DNA of 64,000 bases, taken from positions 25,995,927 to 26,059,926 of the forward strand of contig OZ038451.1 of NCBI GenBank assembly GCA_964036195.1, written 5' to 3'. Positions 1 through 20,200 of this stretch are shown piece after piece. This DNA comes from Sphaerolaimus hirsutus (Eukaryota; Nematoda; Chromadorea; Monhysterida; Sphaerolaimidae). Each line of letters begins with the position of its first letter. The stretch's first letter is position 1. The notes under the pieces are model-generated. The model made no database searches and was not told where the DNA came from. It saw only the letters and a list, made by a program, of their open reading frames with translations. The translations under genes and the position numbers were made by a program.

Positions 1-641
1 ATCGGTGACACGGGCGGAAATTCTGCGTATTTTATTTACTCTTGTTACAAACGAAACTGCATCCAAATACAAACTTGGATGTGAGCCAATTTGACATTTG
101 TGCAGGCAAATTCGCATTCTCGATACACCTTTCGGATTAGGCAATGGGGTATTACACCACGTATTGCATTGTACGGGTTATCCATGTATAATAGACTTAT
201 GAAGCTTAGAGCCATCCAATCGCATTTAGGGTGTGGGTGGGCGTAGCCCTCTCCCGACAAGCAATAAAATTTACCCAGCAACTGTATCCAAAAAAAATTT
301 CTTAAACCTTTCTAATAGATTTGGAAAATTGCCAAACATAGTCGCGATTCCGAACTTGTGAGCAGTTTAGGTTTCAAGGTCACAGTGATAATGTCAAAAC
401 GGTCCAATTTCACCATATAAGTACTGACAGTAAATATAATCGCAAACCCTATGCACCGCTTGTCAAAGAGAGTCGAAGCATGAAAGTTTTTTAAATGCGG
501 CCGCAGCACCATCACAATGACATCATTTCAAAAACCTTTGTACTAGCGCCGCCAAAAAGATAAGGCTCAAACTCAAAGCAAGGATCTCGCTCTCATTGAT
601 CTCTGCAGGCATAATAATTAACAATTTAAACAATAATCGCA
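1..641. other. Upstream region, no gene recognised
   Basis: No convincing coding exon is visible on either strand. The last 100 bases precede the ANKRD10-like start codon and would contain its 5' UTR and promoter. I see no clear TATA box or initiator there. The sequence before the ATG (AATCGCAATGG) gives an acceptable start context. Confidence 0.4.
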
Positions 642-8044
<7,403 letters not shown>

Positions 8045-10300
8045 AGTGGCACTTCAGCTAGTTGGATAGGCACCTGGCGCTCGACTATTTATTAGTTCGA
8101 CACGTTTTTTTTGGGCGATTAGAAGCGGATTGCGGAATGGAGTGCGCATTTTTTAAGGTGAATGCATTGGATTGCCCGAAAAAAACGTGTCTGGCCAATT
8201 AAATTTCTTTCCAGAGATCGTGGATTTGTAGAAATGTACCTGTCCTGTCAGTAGCTTTAACTATTGTTGTATCGCAACTCCGTTGATTGTTGTGCGTTTT
8301 TTTTCACGCTGTTTTATTATGGTTGTTGTATTGATGGAATTATGGTGTGGATACAGTTTGCATTTTGGTAGCAAATTTACCGGTAATTTTGTGCGGCTTT
8401 GGCAGATCATATCGCACTTACACCAAGGTATACGATCTTTCAAGTTTTCTGGGTTCTTTTTATTCTGTGCGGTGTGATGTACGTAGCTAAATGATAATTC
8501 GTAATTCTAAGCATTTGAATACATAATTATATCCAGGGTTGGTAATAGACTTTTTCAAAGTCTTTGAAAAGCTAATTATCAAATAACCGCTATGGTGAGA
8601 ACAGTTTTCGGGAATGTAATTCAGCTGAAACTCGATTCATTCACAAGAAACTTTGCTGGCATTGTGCACACATTTGAATCTAAAATCATTGGAGGTTTGT
8701 ATTTACACATGTGTTTGACACATTTTACTGTCTCAAATTCCCTTTCAGTATAGTTGCGTCGCGTGTTTACCAACCGGATATATATATTTATTACATTATG
8801 AACGCATTTATGTCAAAAATGTTTCCCATATTAGCTTAAGCCATTTTAATAACGACATTGACTGGCATCGACTCAGGCCGAGATCTATTTCTGAGGGCTC
8901 GCCGGCGCACAGAGGCATCTGTACAGTAGAGTTGTTATAAATGCTGAACTTTTTGATATGTATGCGTGCGGGTAATTACTTTGATTTTTGTCCATGCCTA
9001 TAAAATATCTAAAAAAAATACTTTTTACCCGGTACTTGGGTAAAAGTATTTTTTTTGTGGAAGCACAAAATCGAGTATTTTCCGGGTATTTTATGTGATT
9101 TGGGTTAGATCGAACTTCACATAGAAACTTCACAGTTCAACTAATCAATTAATTCAGTCAATCTATCAATCAATTAATTTTCGCAATGGAATCTATGACA
9201 AACAGTTGTCAAAATTTGCAGTGCATACATGTATTTTTCTATGCCTGTATTCTAACTGGGTACTGGTACAACAAAAGTGATGTACCCATGAGTATTTACT
9301 CAGTACACAATTTTACGCGTATTTCAGAATAAACGTAAATACCAATTATCAACTCTGCCAAACAGTCAGATGTATATATGCCAGAAATGTGTCCGGCCAG
9401 CCCGCCGCCTCGCCGCGCCCCTGTCACCACAGCTGTTCGCGTGCTAGACTTTTGTTGGTAGGTATATTTGTCGCCGTATGTATTTAGCTCGTTTCGCAAT
9501 TTGGAGGTAACTTGTGCGACCTGTTTTGGGCATTTGACGGCTCGAGTGTTGGTAGTTGTGAAGAGTGGTTCTTCTGTTTTCAGCGTTCCCGGTATTTTTA
9601 TTTCCACTTTTTAGGTGTTTGCGGTCCATCTTGCGTTTTTTTGGCATTCAATTTTGGTAGCATCGATCATTTTTATGCCATAACTATTTCAATGTGATGT
9701 AATGTGGATTCTGTCTTGTGCTAATTTTTTCGTCGGTGCAGTAACTTTGCCTAGCCGTTCTTGCAAAGACCATTTCAAAATTGCCCTGTCATTTGTTCAT
9801 AAAGTTCTTGTCTGGAGTTTTATTTGGTGGCATTTACATAGTCATTTCTCACCAGGATCAGCATAATTATGATACTGATATTTCTCAGCTTTTTAGATTT
9901 TTTAACTTCACTTCTACATTTCATTTTGTTCCATTTCGCGTCTCACTTTCAGTGTGTAGGCAAGCTGTGAAAATCGCGTATGCAAAAGCGACTCTGCGCA
10001 ATTTATTACTTTTTATGATGAAGTTGTGTTGTGCATATAAAGTCCGGAAGATATTCTCATCTGTTAAAACTTTTTCGCAGTAGAAAATTCGCTTTTGTAT
10101 ACGCAGTGGCTGCACACACAGGTTTTCAACAAATTTTTTGAAAACTCTGAAAAGCTTTGAAAGCATTTGAGTTTAATGGAATGAGATTTGTTTGTTGACT
10201 ACAGTTGATGGGGATTGAAACTCATTCCGGTCAACTCAAATGCGTTCAAGGCTGATTTATGAGTTTCCAAAATCTCTGTTGAGAACTATGTAGGTATTTA

Positions 10301-10320
10301 GTGTGTGTGTGTGTGTGTGT
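10301..10320. repeat. (GT)n microsatellite
   Basis: An uninterrupted GT dinucleotide run of about ten units in intergenic DNA. Confidence 0.9.
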
Positions 10321-12195
10321 AGGCACAATGTGCGTTCTTGCGGACATTAATATCCGTAACGGCGCACAGTTTTTTATTATTTTTTGTTTAAAAAAAAGCT
10401 GTGGCCAAATAACTTGACACCGACGCCTAGCGATCACTTGCCCTCGCCCTGTTACATGCCAGCTGTGTACTTAATGTCAATCTATTTTAGGCAATTATTG
10501 AATGTGAACTTTCCCGAAATAAAAAACAATAAACCGAGAAATTTGAGAGTTGTCTTTTTTCTTTCGTTTCAATGTCGTCTGGTTCCGTTATTCCACAGCG
10601 GAATGACAGTCCAAAATATATGCAAAATTGCATATATTTATCCGGCAGCTGTGCTATTTGAATATTTTTTCACTGTATTTTTTGTATCTTGTATTCCGAT
10701 CTTCACAGATTCTCTGTTATTACCGTCAGACCGCATTGGGTGGATAACATCGCGGAAGACTTGTTGTTTTGAGGATTTGGCGGGATCTGTTTCAATGGTT
10801 AGCTATTATGTTCATACCGTATTACCTCGGGATACCCCGATGGGGGTTTATTATTTCGCCAGCAAAATTTGGGAGGGGGGTTAATTCGAGGGGATGCTTG
10901 TTTCGTCAAAAAAAACTTCCTGAAGGACGGTGTAGAGATCAGGCTTTTACATGCCTAAAAATGGAAATAAATAGTCATAAACAGGTTACATTTGTACGTG
11001 TATACATCATAAACCGGTGGAACTTTTAAATGAGAAGTTGTTTTCATCGTTTTACAAAACAAACACACAGGGGAACCTGCAGCCAATGTGGCTGCCATTT
11101 GTTGTAAGGATGCCCACAACATTTGTCAACATATATGCCAAGTGGCACCCCCCAGCGCCCACCCGTTCTGCCGCTACAAATTGATGAATATTTTTCCGGG
11201 AAATTAAAATGAGAATTTTTGAAATACCACTCAAAATACAGCTGTGGTAATGTGTGCATTCATTTTTTGGTCCGCTGCCAACACATGCGATGAATACGCT
11301 TGCGCTGGTGCTTTTTCAAAATCTAAAAATTCCTTTATGGCTTGCCCACAACCATCTTTTTTGACTGCTGGTAAGTTCGGGGTATATTTTGGCCCTCAGT
11401 CCACTACCCCCCCCCTCCAACGAAAATAGCCCCAACATGCAGACATCGGCCAAAAAGCCATGTCAACAATGATTTTAACCTTTGTGATTATCATAAATGT
11501 GATTGTAATTGAAAAACCATGACTTTCAACTTTTTGGAAATGACCTCTGTCTGTATGGCTCATTCACACTAAATAAATACAGGGCTTATGCCCATCAACC
11601 CCTTTGCTTTTGAAGAGATAATTAGTACCCACATTGAATGGGCACAATTATTTTTTAATTTGCGTCACGATGCTGCAGGCGCCGGACACGCTATCACGGG
11701 AGTGTCCTCTTTACACAGGGCCATTTTTATCGTTAGCTATAAAAATACTTGAGTGCAAAAATGGGGCCCAGGAGCAGCCATATGTTGCCCCTGACACCGA
11801 GCAAGCCAATTCTGGCCCCATGTGCTCCATGAATAGCTTGGGATAGTGGATTGTCCACTTTTTCAAACCCATGTTTTTGTCAAAAACAATGTTTTGTCTG
11901 ATCAACAACGCCATCATTGTGTGGGGCTTCTGGGGGTTCTGAGGGGGTAGAAAAGTTACACATACTTATTTACAATCTACAAATGTCAAAAAACCTTTTT
12001 GGTCTCAAATTTCCAGAACAAATGTATTAAAAATTTAAATTTCATCGGGAACATAAATGTGTATGGAATTCTCATTTATAAATACATATTTCCCAAAAAA
12101 ACACAAAAAAAATTTTTCTGCACTAAGGGTGCCTGAGGGGGGTGCCCCTAAGGTATATACAGTAAATACTTGGGGGCACCCTCACACAAGATGGA

Positions 12196-12395
12196 NNNNN
12201 NNNNNNNNNNNNNNNNNNNNNNNNNNNNNNNNNNNNNNNNNNNNNNNNNNNNNNNNNNNNNNNNNNNNNNNNNNNNNNNNNNNNNNNNNNNNNNNNNNNN
12301 NNNNNNNNNNNNNNNNNNNNNNNNNNNNNNNNNNNNNNNNNNNNNNNNNNNNNNNNNNNNNNNNNNNNNNNNNNNNNNNNNNNNNNNNNNNNNNN
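12196..12395. other. Assembly gap, 200 N
   Basis: Exactly 200 undetermined bases. The gap starts just inside a foldback repeat whose intact relative lies at about 13895-13985, so collapse over a repeat is the likely cause. Confidence 0.99.
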
Positions 12396-12820
12396 TTTGA
12401 ATTTTTTCCGCGACTATTTCATTCAGAGATTATCACTTGGTATTTATCTGGCGGGATTGTCCCCGGAAGCATATAGGTCCTTCTAAACATTTCTCCTGTT
12501 CTGTATCTTCCTTGATATTTATGTCAATCTTGTCTTTTAATCAGCTCAGGCAAATCGACTGCGTAAATTCAAATTTGCAAAATCGTTTCGACATGTCGAA
12601 TATGGCTCCGTTTGATCCCCGGTCACTGAATTTACCCGCGAATTTTGATCTTCTCTCTTTTGGAAAGCTGAAGGGATGAGGGTGTAAGATACCTCGGGAA
12701 GTGAGTATATTTTAATTGTGTTGGCCAAGTGCCAAATCGGCTTTTTTCCAAAAAAAATATTTATAGTTTGACATTTTCGTCAAGCACAGTTTTTCGTGTA
12801 ATCAGTAATTCAGTATACCT

Positions 12821-12930
12821 ACCGTATTTCCTCGAAATACCACCCTTGAATTAACCCCCTCGAAATACACCCAGGTGTTTTTGAGCTGAGGAAAAAATAA
12901 CCCCTCCTCGAAATACCACCGTCTGGAATG
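12821..12930. mobile_element. TACCGTATTT-family foldback, partial
   Basis: It begins ACCGTATTTCCTCGAAATACC with C-rich CCCCTCGAAATACC repeats. The right end is missing, cut by or merged with the adjoining large inverted repeat. Confidence 0.6.
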
Positions 12931-12950
12931 GTGTACATCATGTATGCAAT

Positions 12951-13870
12951 GTACATGGTCCGGCTGAAAAGTCCCCGGGCAGTGCTCGCCATTTGCGCTA
13001 GGGGTAAGCTACGGTTATAAAATTTTAACACGTAAATATATCAGGTGTTTTGAGTTTTCACCCAAAATTTCACCCCTCTAGCTCCACCCACTGCGGAACT
13101 GGGGGTTACAATTTCGGTCATTTTGTACTGATGTACAAATGGTGCTCCAGCTCAATGCTGCTTTAAGTTGTGATCATGAAACTTTGGCTAGTGTAAGCCA
13201 CCAGTGTTGGCAATGTGCTGATAGTATTCAACACTTTCATACACATCATTGCTATTAAGTTAAAATTAATATGCAGATCAGGGTGATGTGCAAGAAACGT
13301 GGGAACTGTGATGGATGTTTTGGTGATCATCTGAAATCATGTTGTATTGCAGTGATTTTAATGTTGTTTTGAAATGTGCAGTAAATTATTATGTCAATTA
13401 AATTTCATTTGTGTTTCATTACTAATCTGTAGTGGACATATTACCTGTGTTCAACAGTAGTGTGCATGAAAAACGCCTCCTGTATCAACCTGTATTGACC
13501 AACCGTAGAGGCAGAATGATGAATTTGGTAGTGAGAGTAGTGACAGTAATGGCAATATGGACTAGGCTTATGATATCATAGCTAATGTTGATTAGTGCTG
13601 GCACATTGCCAACACTGGTGGCTCACACTAGCCAAAGTTTCATGATCACAAGTTAAAGCAGCGTTGAGCTAGAGCACCATTTGTACATCAGTACAAAATG
13701 ACCGAAATTGTAACCCCCACAGTTCCGCAGTGGGTAGAGCTAGAGAGGTGAAATTTTGGGTGAAAACTCAAAACACCTGATATATTAACGTGTTAAAATT
13801 TTATAACCGTAGCTTACCCCTACCGCGAATGGCGAGCACTGCCCGGGGACTTTTCAGCCCGACCATGTAC
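12951..13870. repeat. Large inverted repeat, about 275-bp arms
   Basis: The left arm (12951-13225) starts GTACATGGTCCGGCTGAAAA. The right arm (about 13596-13870) is its close inverted copy and ends GACCATGTAC. A spacer of about 370 bases has no ORF of note. The outer 180 bases of the arms are the same family as the palindrome at 39736-40104. Confidence 0.85.
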
Positions 13871-14220
13871 ATTTTCCAGGAAAAAAAATGTAATTTTTTC
13901 TGCACCAACGATGGCCTGAGGGGGGGGGGTGCCCCTAGGGTATATACAGTAAATACTTAGGAGCACCCTCACACAAAATGGAAGCCTAACAGCTTGCATG
14001 CGGGATTTGTAAAATAAAATTGATCGATTTTCACACTTAAATTATCCACCATTTTACATCTATACAAAGTAGTCTATGTGTAGCTGCGATGCTAATAATA
14101 CATCATCAATTAATACATCATGTACATAGCGGACTCACCCGTTCACTCGACCGCGCAGATGAGCTGATCCGTTCGCGGGCCACTGTAGCGGGCTGACGGG
14201 CGGCGGTGCGCTGGGGCAGC

Positions 14221-17200
14221 ATGGCATCGACGGGCGACGAGTCGGGCGGCACGCGGCAGGACGACGCCAAGACGCGCCGCCTGATGCAGTCGCTGTTCAC
14301 GTGCTTCGACAGGCCCGACAACCCGCTCGTCGGCTACGACAAGGCGCGCAGGGAAGTAGATAAGCTGTTGCGGAAGCATGCTGATACGCCCAACTCGCTG
14401 CACGCCTGTCTGCGCGTCTACAAGGCGCTCGCGTATGTGCGCGATGCGCATCGACTCTATACCACCGCTCTGTTGCAGGTGCGTGCCGTCAGCGTGTTAT
14501 TGTGCTTCTTGATTAATTAAGAGCACAGTACCCGGAACCGATACCCGAACCGAACATTTGATGGACCGATACACGACCCGGATTTGTTTCGACTCTAAAC
14601 CCGATACCCGGAACCGAAAATTTTGAAATTTCCTACCAGTTACTTCAATCCCATACGCTGTTTTTTCAGTCCGACGACGGCAGCGCGTCCAAGGGCGGCG
14701 GCCCGTCCGTGTCCAAGGAGGACGTGCTCAAGGCGGCACAGTTCGAAGCTGAAGCTGGCCGCCTCATTGGCTCTATAGTAGCCAATGAACAGGTGTTCGC
14801 CTCGCGCATTGTACTCGACGCTTTGAGACATTATTATTTGGAAACTTACCAGCCGGAAGTTCTGGCCCAGGTGAGCTTGTTGCCGACTGCTAGATGATTT
14901 TCAGTGGAACACGGACACTTGATGCATTTTATCGATACATCCTGTCGATGCATCTTATTGATACATCCTATCGAGTATGGCGAATATCCATGGCTTAATT
15001 TTCACGTTAATGAAATTAATGTCATGATCGATTCAGTTATTATTGGTTTTGCCGCGGTGGCTCCCATGTACGCCAGTGCTCGGACTTGGGGACGGCAAAA
15101 CGTATTTTTTTAAACGAATCGGGTAAAAGAAACGTTTTTAAAAACCTTTGAAAAAAACACTTTTTTAAATCTTTGAAAAAAACTCCGGCCATTCGTAGCA
15201 CCGGTGCAGCATATAGCCCCATTACTTTGCAGGCGTTCACGAGGGCGGCCCAGGCCCGCCGCGGCGACGAGCAGACGCTCGGCTCCTTGTTCATGGCGCA
15301 CGTGGGCTGCCTCGCCTACAGCCAGCAGCAGATGGACGCGCTGCAGCTGGCTAAAGCGTTTGACGCCGACGACAGGCACTCCAGTTACTCCATGTGGTCG
15401 ATTGTCAGCTTGTTCATGCGGGTGCGTCAAGTTAGATGTCGTTTTTACGGTTTGTCGGCGTTGTTACGTCATGCTTGTGAGTTTATGCTTCGCTAGTGTG
15501 TCTAGGTCCGTGAAATTTTCCAAACAACTTCGATTTTTTCCACAAATCTTCCAATTTTTCAATTTTCTAAAGAACTTCCAATTTTTCCCACACATTTTCC
15601 TAGTTTTAAAATGGAAGCTAAAACCTCAAGAAAAAGTTCCCGGCCTATTGATTCTTTATAGAACGCGGTGACGCGCGTCACACAGGCGCGCTCCGAGCGC
15701 AACGAACAGTCGCGGGCGAAGCTGCTGCAGCTGGCGCGCTCCACCTTCGGCAAGTACAGGCCGTTGTCGGCGGACGCGGTCGCGTGCTGGCGCGTTGCCA
15801 ACGGCGACGACTTGTTGCTGCTGATCGACATCCTGCGCGAGAGCAACGCGCACGCCGAGCTGGCCGACCTGCTCAGGAGTGAACTGGTCACTGGCGGCGG
15901 TGAGTATTTTGGCTTCTGGCAAAATAAATGTAGTTATACTCGGATGACATTACGCCATACATTTGTCCGGAGGAAACACTCCATCATCGTGATCACTTTC
16001 GTCGCCATCGCGTCGTCTTCCTCTTCCTAACGTCATCACTTCAACGTCATCACGCCTTCCATAAGTCCTCGGCTGGCCGTCTGCCAGCCGAAGACATAAC
16101 TCCTATCTGTTTGTAGAGTATCGTGTCTGCCGAGTATACGTTGTTTCCGATTGTCGATATGTTTTCGATCTCAAAATTTTATGACAATCGATCTTGAATG
16201 AATTATATCGGATAAAATGGGATACCGGATGTGCGTTGCCCCACCTTCGCCGTTGCAAGTGTATTTAGTTCATGAAATTCAGTCAACTCAACTGAATGAA
16301 CTCGACTGCGGCATCTAAATACATAGCCCTTTTCACGCGATTACATTCACACTTCCCGTCGCAGCCCTGTACGACTTGGTGAACATGCACCGGGACGACT
16401 ACTACTGCACGCTGCTCGAGTCCCTGGTGCGCAGCGAGCAATACGACGTGGCCCTCAGCGAGGGTGCCCAGTTGGTGCAGAAAGCCGGCCCGCACGTGTC
16501 TACTGTTAGCTTCGCTGTGCTGAAACTGTACTTGAGGGCTGCCGTGGAGAAAATACACGCGCATCCCGACGCCAAGACCGAGTGGGTGCTTGTCAGTTTT
16601 CAGTAGATGGGTATTCGGGCTGATTGTGACAATCGATTTGGGAGCGAAGAATTGAATTGAAACCCTGTAGTGGGCATTGACAAATTGGTGCCACGAAAAA
16701 TTTCATTGGTAAAGTGCACGGCTACTTTATGTCAATGAAGTTGACTAAAATCAATTTTCAAAATTCGACCAAAATGTTGACACTTAAATATGCCTTCCCC
16801 TCTTCCCACTACAAAATTTGTACCAAATTTTGGACATTTGCCAAATCTCCGGTTCCTCATGCAAATCGATTTGCACAAGCATCTTCCATGCCCATCAAAT
16901 TGGGCCCCCACACCTTGGATGTCAACTGAATTCTTGTCAACTAAATGTCAACTGAATGTCAGTGATACTGTGATTTCACCTTATCTATCTGATAGAGCAT
17001 AGTTAATTTTACATCATGACACTTCATTTTCATTGTTCCTGTTAAGTGTGATGCTTTTTACAAACTTCTTGTTTTATTCAATTGACACTGAGTTGACGCG
17101 AATTTGCGATGTCAACTAATGCGTGTGTGTGGGCTCAATGCGACCGTGTTTCCAACCAATAAACCTCCCCGCAGCGTGCTGGAGAACGTCACGCGCTCGG

Positions 17201-20200
17201 TGCTCAGCGCGGCCGCCTGCGAAGACTGCGACAACATGAAAACGGGCCATCTACTGCGACTGGAGTGGATTCGATTGCTGTTGCAGAACGATTTGATCGT
17301 TCCCGGCCAGCTAGGTACGTACAAACTAGGTGAGTGCGCTTGTAGTCATACTACCCGTTTTGCTGTGTTTTGGCTAACACTGATTCAGAGTGGCGCGTGC
17401 GCCCTGCTATGCGTTTTGGCCTGTTAAAAGCATGCTTCAAGCGGCTGGTTGGTATGTGTGTTTGATCACGGTTTACCATGTGTTCTGCCACCGATATTTC
17501 TGTTGTGAAATAATCAGAACTGTCACTGCGTCCGACGGTCCCCCATGATGTGACAGTGAAATTTTTACTAATTGGCACTTGTCCAAAAAAGCAGCACGTT
17601 CGGTTTCACACTTGAAATTCCCACAGACGGGATCATTTTTTCCTCGTTTTGCAGGCGAACCGTCGACACTAATCGACGTGTACTTGGAAGAGTTTGGCGG
17701 TCGCTGCGCGTGCGCCCTGGACTTGGCAGATTACCTGCCGCTGCTGGGTGATAATCAGAAGGTGGAGTTGATCGAGGCGCTCACTGATAGGTTCGTGCTC
17801 GGCACCAGCTACGAGACCTTGCAGCGGGCGCAGCCCATTCAGTCGGTGGGTTGCAATGGGCCCACACACACTAGTTGACATCGACATCAAATGTCAACTG
17901 GTTCCGATCCTAATTCAAAGATTGCAGACGAGCAAACGAACGACATCCAAATGGAAGCTTTGAATTGGGATCGGAACCAGTTGACATTTGGTGTCGATGT
18001 CAACTAGTCTGTGTGGGGCCAATAAAGTTTCCGTCTATGTCACACGCATGGTTTCTCATCGCTGACCCCCAAATCTTGTCACATTGCAGGTCGACGCGGC
18101 GCAGAGGGCGCACACGGCCCTGTGCCTGCGAGCTCTGCTCGGCTACGACGCGCAGCTGGAGCCGGCGGACAAGCGCCGGCTAGCCAAGGCGCTCGTGTAC
18201 AGGTACTCGCTCACGGGCGAGGACATGCGCCGCAGACCCAATGGCGCCCATGTACTGCTCACGCACGCCGTACATCTGCTTTGGGACGTTTACAGGGTGT
18301 TCAGTGAGTAATTTCGGCTCTTTTTGCGGCCCTGACCATTGTCTACGCTCGCAAATCGCGCCAGGCTGCGAGGCGCAGATGGGATCGCAGTCGTCCAACA
18401 ACATTGCGCCCGCCAACGTGCCGGACGCGGCCAATGGAAACACTTGTGTAGCGGCGGCGCGACCCACTGCGGCTGCGAGCACGCGTGCAGATGACGTGCT
18501 GCTCGAGCTGGCCGCCGTGCTGCACCTGAACGAGTGCGCGCAGGATGAGTTCAATGATAGTGCGCCCGTGCTGGGCCACGCCGTACTAGTGGCGCTGGGT
18601 TAGTTATATTATGTTGGATGCGACTGCGTTTTGGATTCTGATAAAAAATGTCACGTTTGTCAATTTTGCAAGTGAAGTAAAAACTTTTTTGAAGTGTTCA
18701 GAGATGTTTCAAAGAAAAGTACCGTATTTGCTTGAATAATTCCCCTGGGAATTATTTTACATCACATTTCATGGGTGGGTTATTATTTCTTCTAAAAATT
18801 TTCATTTCAAAATTCTATTTCTTCATTAGTTCACTGCGCTCGATCTCGCAGGCGCGGCCGATTTGAGCGACGTGCAGATAAAATACATGCAGAGCCAGAC
18901 CATGGGCCATCTGTGCTTCAATGCGGAACTCTGCGTTGGACGAGTAGAAGCGGCCGGTGCCACGTGGTTGCGCATGCGTTCCAACGGGATGGCCTACCTG
19001 CGCGAGTTGAGCGCGCACCTGGTGAAGGCGTACGAGAAGCACTGCTACGCGGTCGTGTCCGCCACCAGCATGCAGCTGGCCAAGGCGGAGCAGAGCATCA
19101 TGCTCGTCGGCAGCGCCATCATGTACACCTACGCGTGCGTCGTGTCGCACGCCGATTGGTTCGTTTCCATGCGCCAGTTTTCGGTGCAAATTCGATGTGT
19201 AAATGATACGGCCCTGTGGCTGTAGATATGTAAGCCCGCTCGGCATGTAGATCAAATATAGCTGTAGATATGTAAGCCCGCTCGGCATGTAAATTAAATA
19301 TAGCTAAAAATAGGTATATAACCACGTGTATATCCCGAAATAGCGAAATTTTATTTTGAGTCCAAAATTTAAGATGAAAATTGACAAAATGGAACAAGAA
19401 TTAACAATTTTGAGTGAAAATTTGGGGGGTAAAATCGCTCAGAATTTCGCCCCACGTAAATAGATAGAGGTTCAGCTGAACGATTTGGGGGGCTCAGGGG
19501 TGGGTAGCCCAAAAATTTGCTTTGGTATAGATAGTTAGCTGAGCGTGCCTCCGGGATAGATAGATAGCTGGCTTATTTAGTGGGGGGCAGCCCACCCCCC
19601 ATTGGAGATGCCGAGTGGGTTTACATGCTTAGAGAGCCCACATCAATGATACTTTTGCAGCTTGTCCGACGTGCAAGCGGCCGTGAATCTTTTCGACCTG
19701 CGCTCCATGGATCTCAGTTGCACGACCGACCTGCGCGACTTTGGCGTCGTGCAAACTTACGATGAAGATGCGCAGCGGAATAGGGACGAACAGAGGAAGA
19801 CATCTTTCGCGGAAGTTGTTGGTTTCGCACGTTTGTTGTGGTTGAGAATGGTTGCCAATGCCGACCCTACTCACGTCAGTGCATTGATGCATTTATGTAA
19901 ATAGCTACCGTATTTCAAAAAATACCCCCCCCCCGAAATACCCCCTCAAAATGGCCACTATGGATTAATAAACCCCCCTCAAAATACCTTTCCCCAAATT
20001 GAGTGTAGAGAGAACCTAAATGATAAAAGCGGCGGTTTGTGATCAGAACACACGTTAAAAACAATGACTGTGTTACGTTAAAACAGTGTTTATACGGGGT
20101 AATTTGAGGAAGTGCGGTTGTGGTATATAACAAAACTCTATTTATTCAACTGTTACGCATTGCGAAAAGAGATGTCACAAATCTGTTATCCTTCACTCTT

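Larger units (their letters stand above)
8045..14220. other. Intergenic region, repeats and short chance ORFs only
   Basis: It lies between the ANKRD10-like stop and the NAA25 start. I see no coding exon with GC-rich composition like the neighbouring genes. An ATTAAA at 8198-8203 could serve as polyadenylation signal for the upstream gene. Contents include a GT microsatellite (10301-10320), a partial TACCGTATTT-family end (about 10819-10885), two copies of a GTGCCCCTA...GGGGCACCC foldback (about 12115-12195 and 13895-13985), the assembly gap and a large inverted repeat (12951-13870). Confidence 0.6.

Noticed and set aside
10384..10884. 166-codon plus-strand ORF in the intergenic region
   Set aside because: It lacks any recognisable domain, its 3' part runs into a TACCGTATTT-family element end, and base composition is not exon-like.
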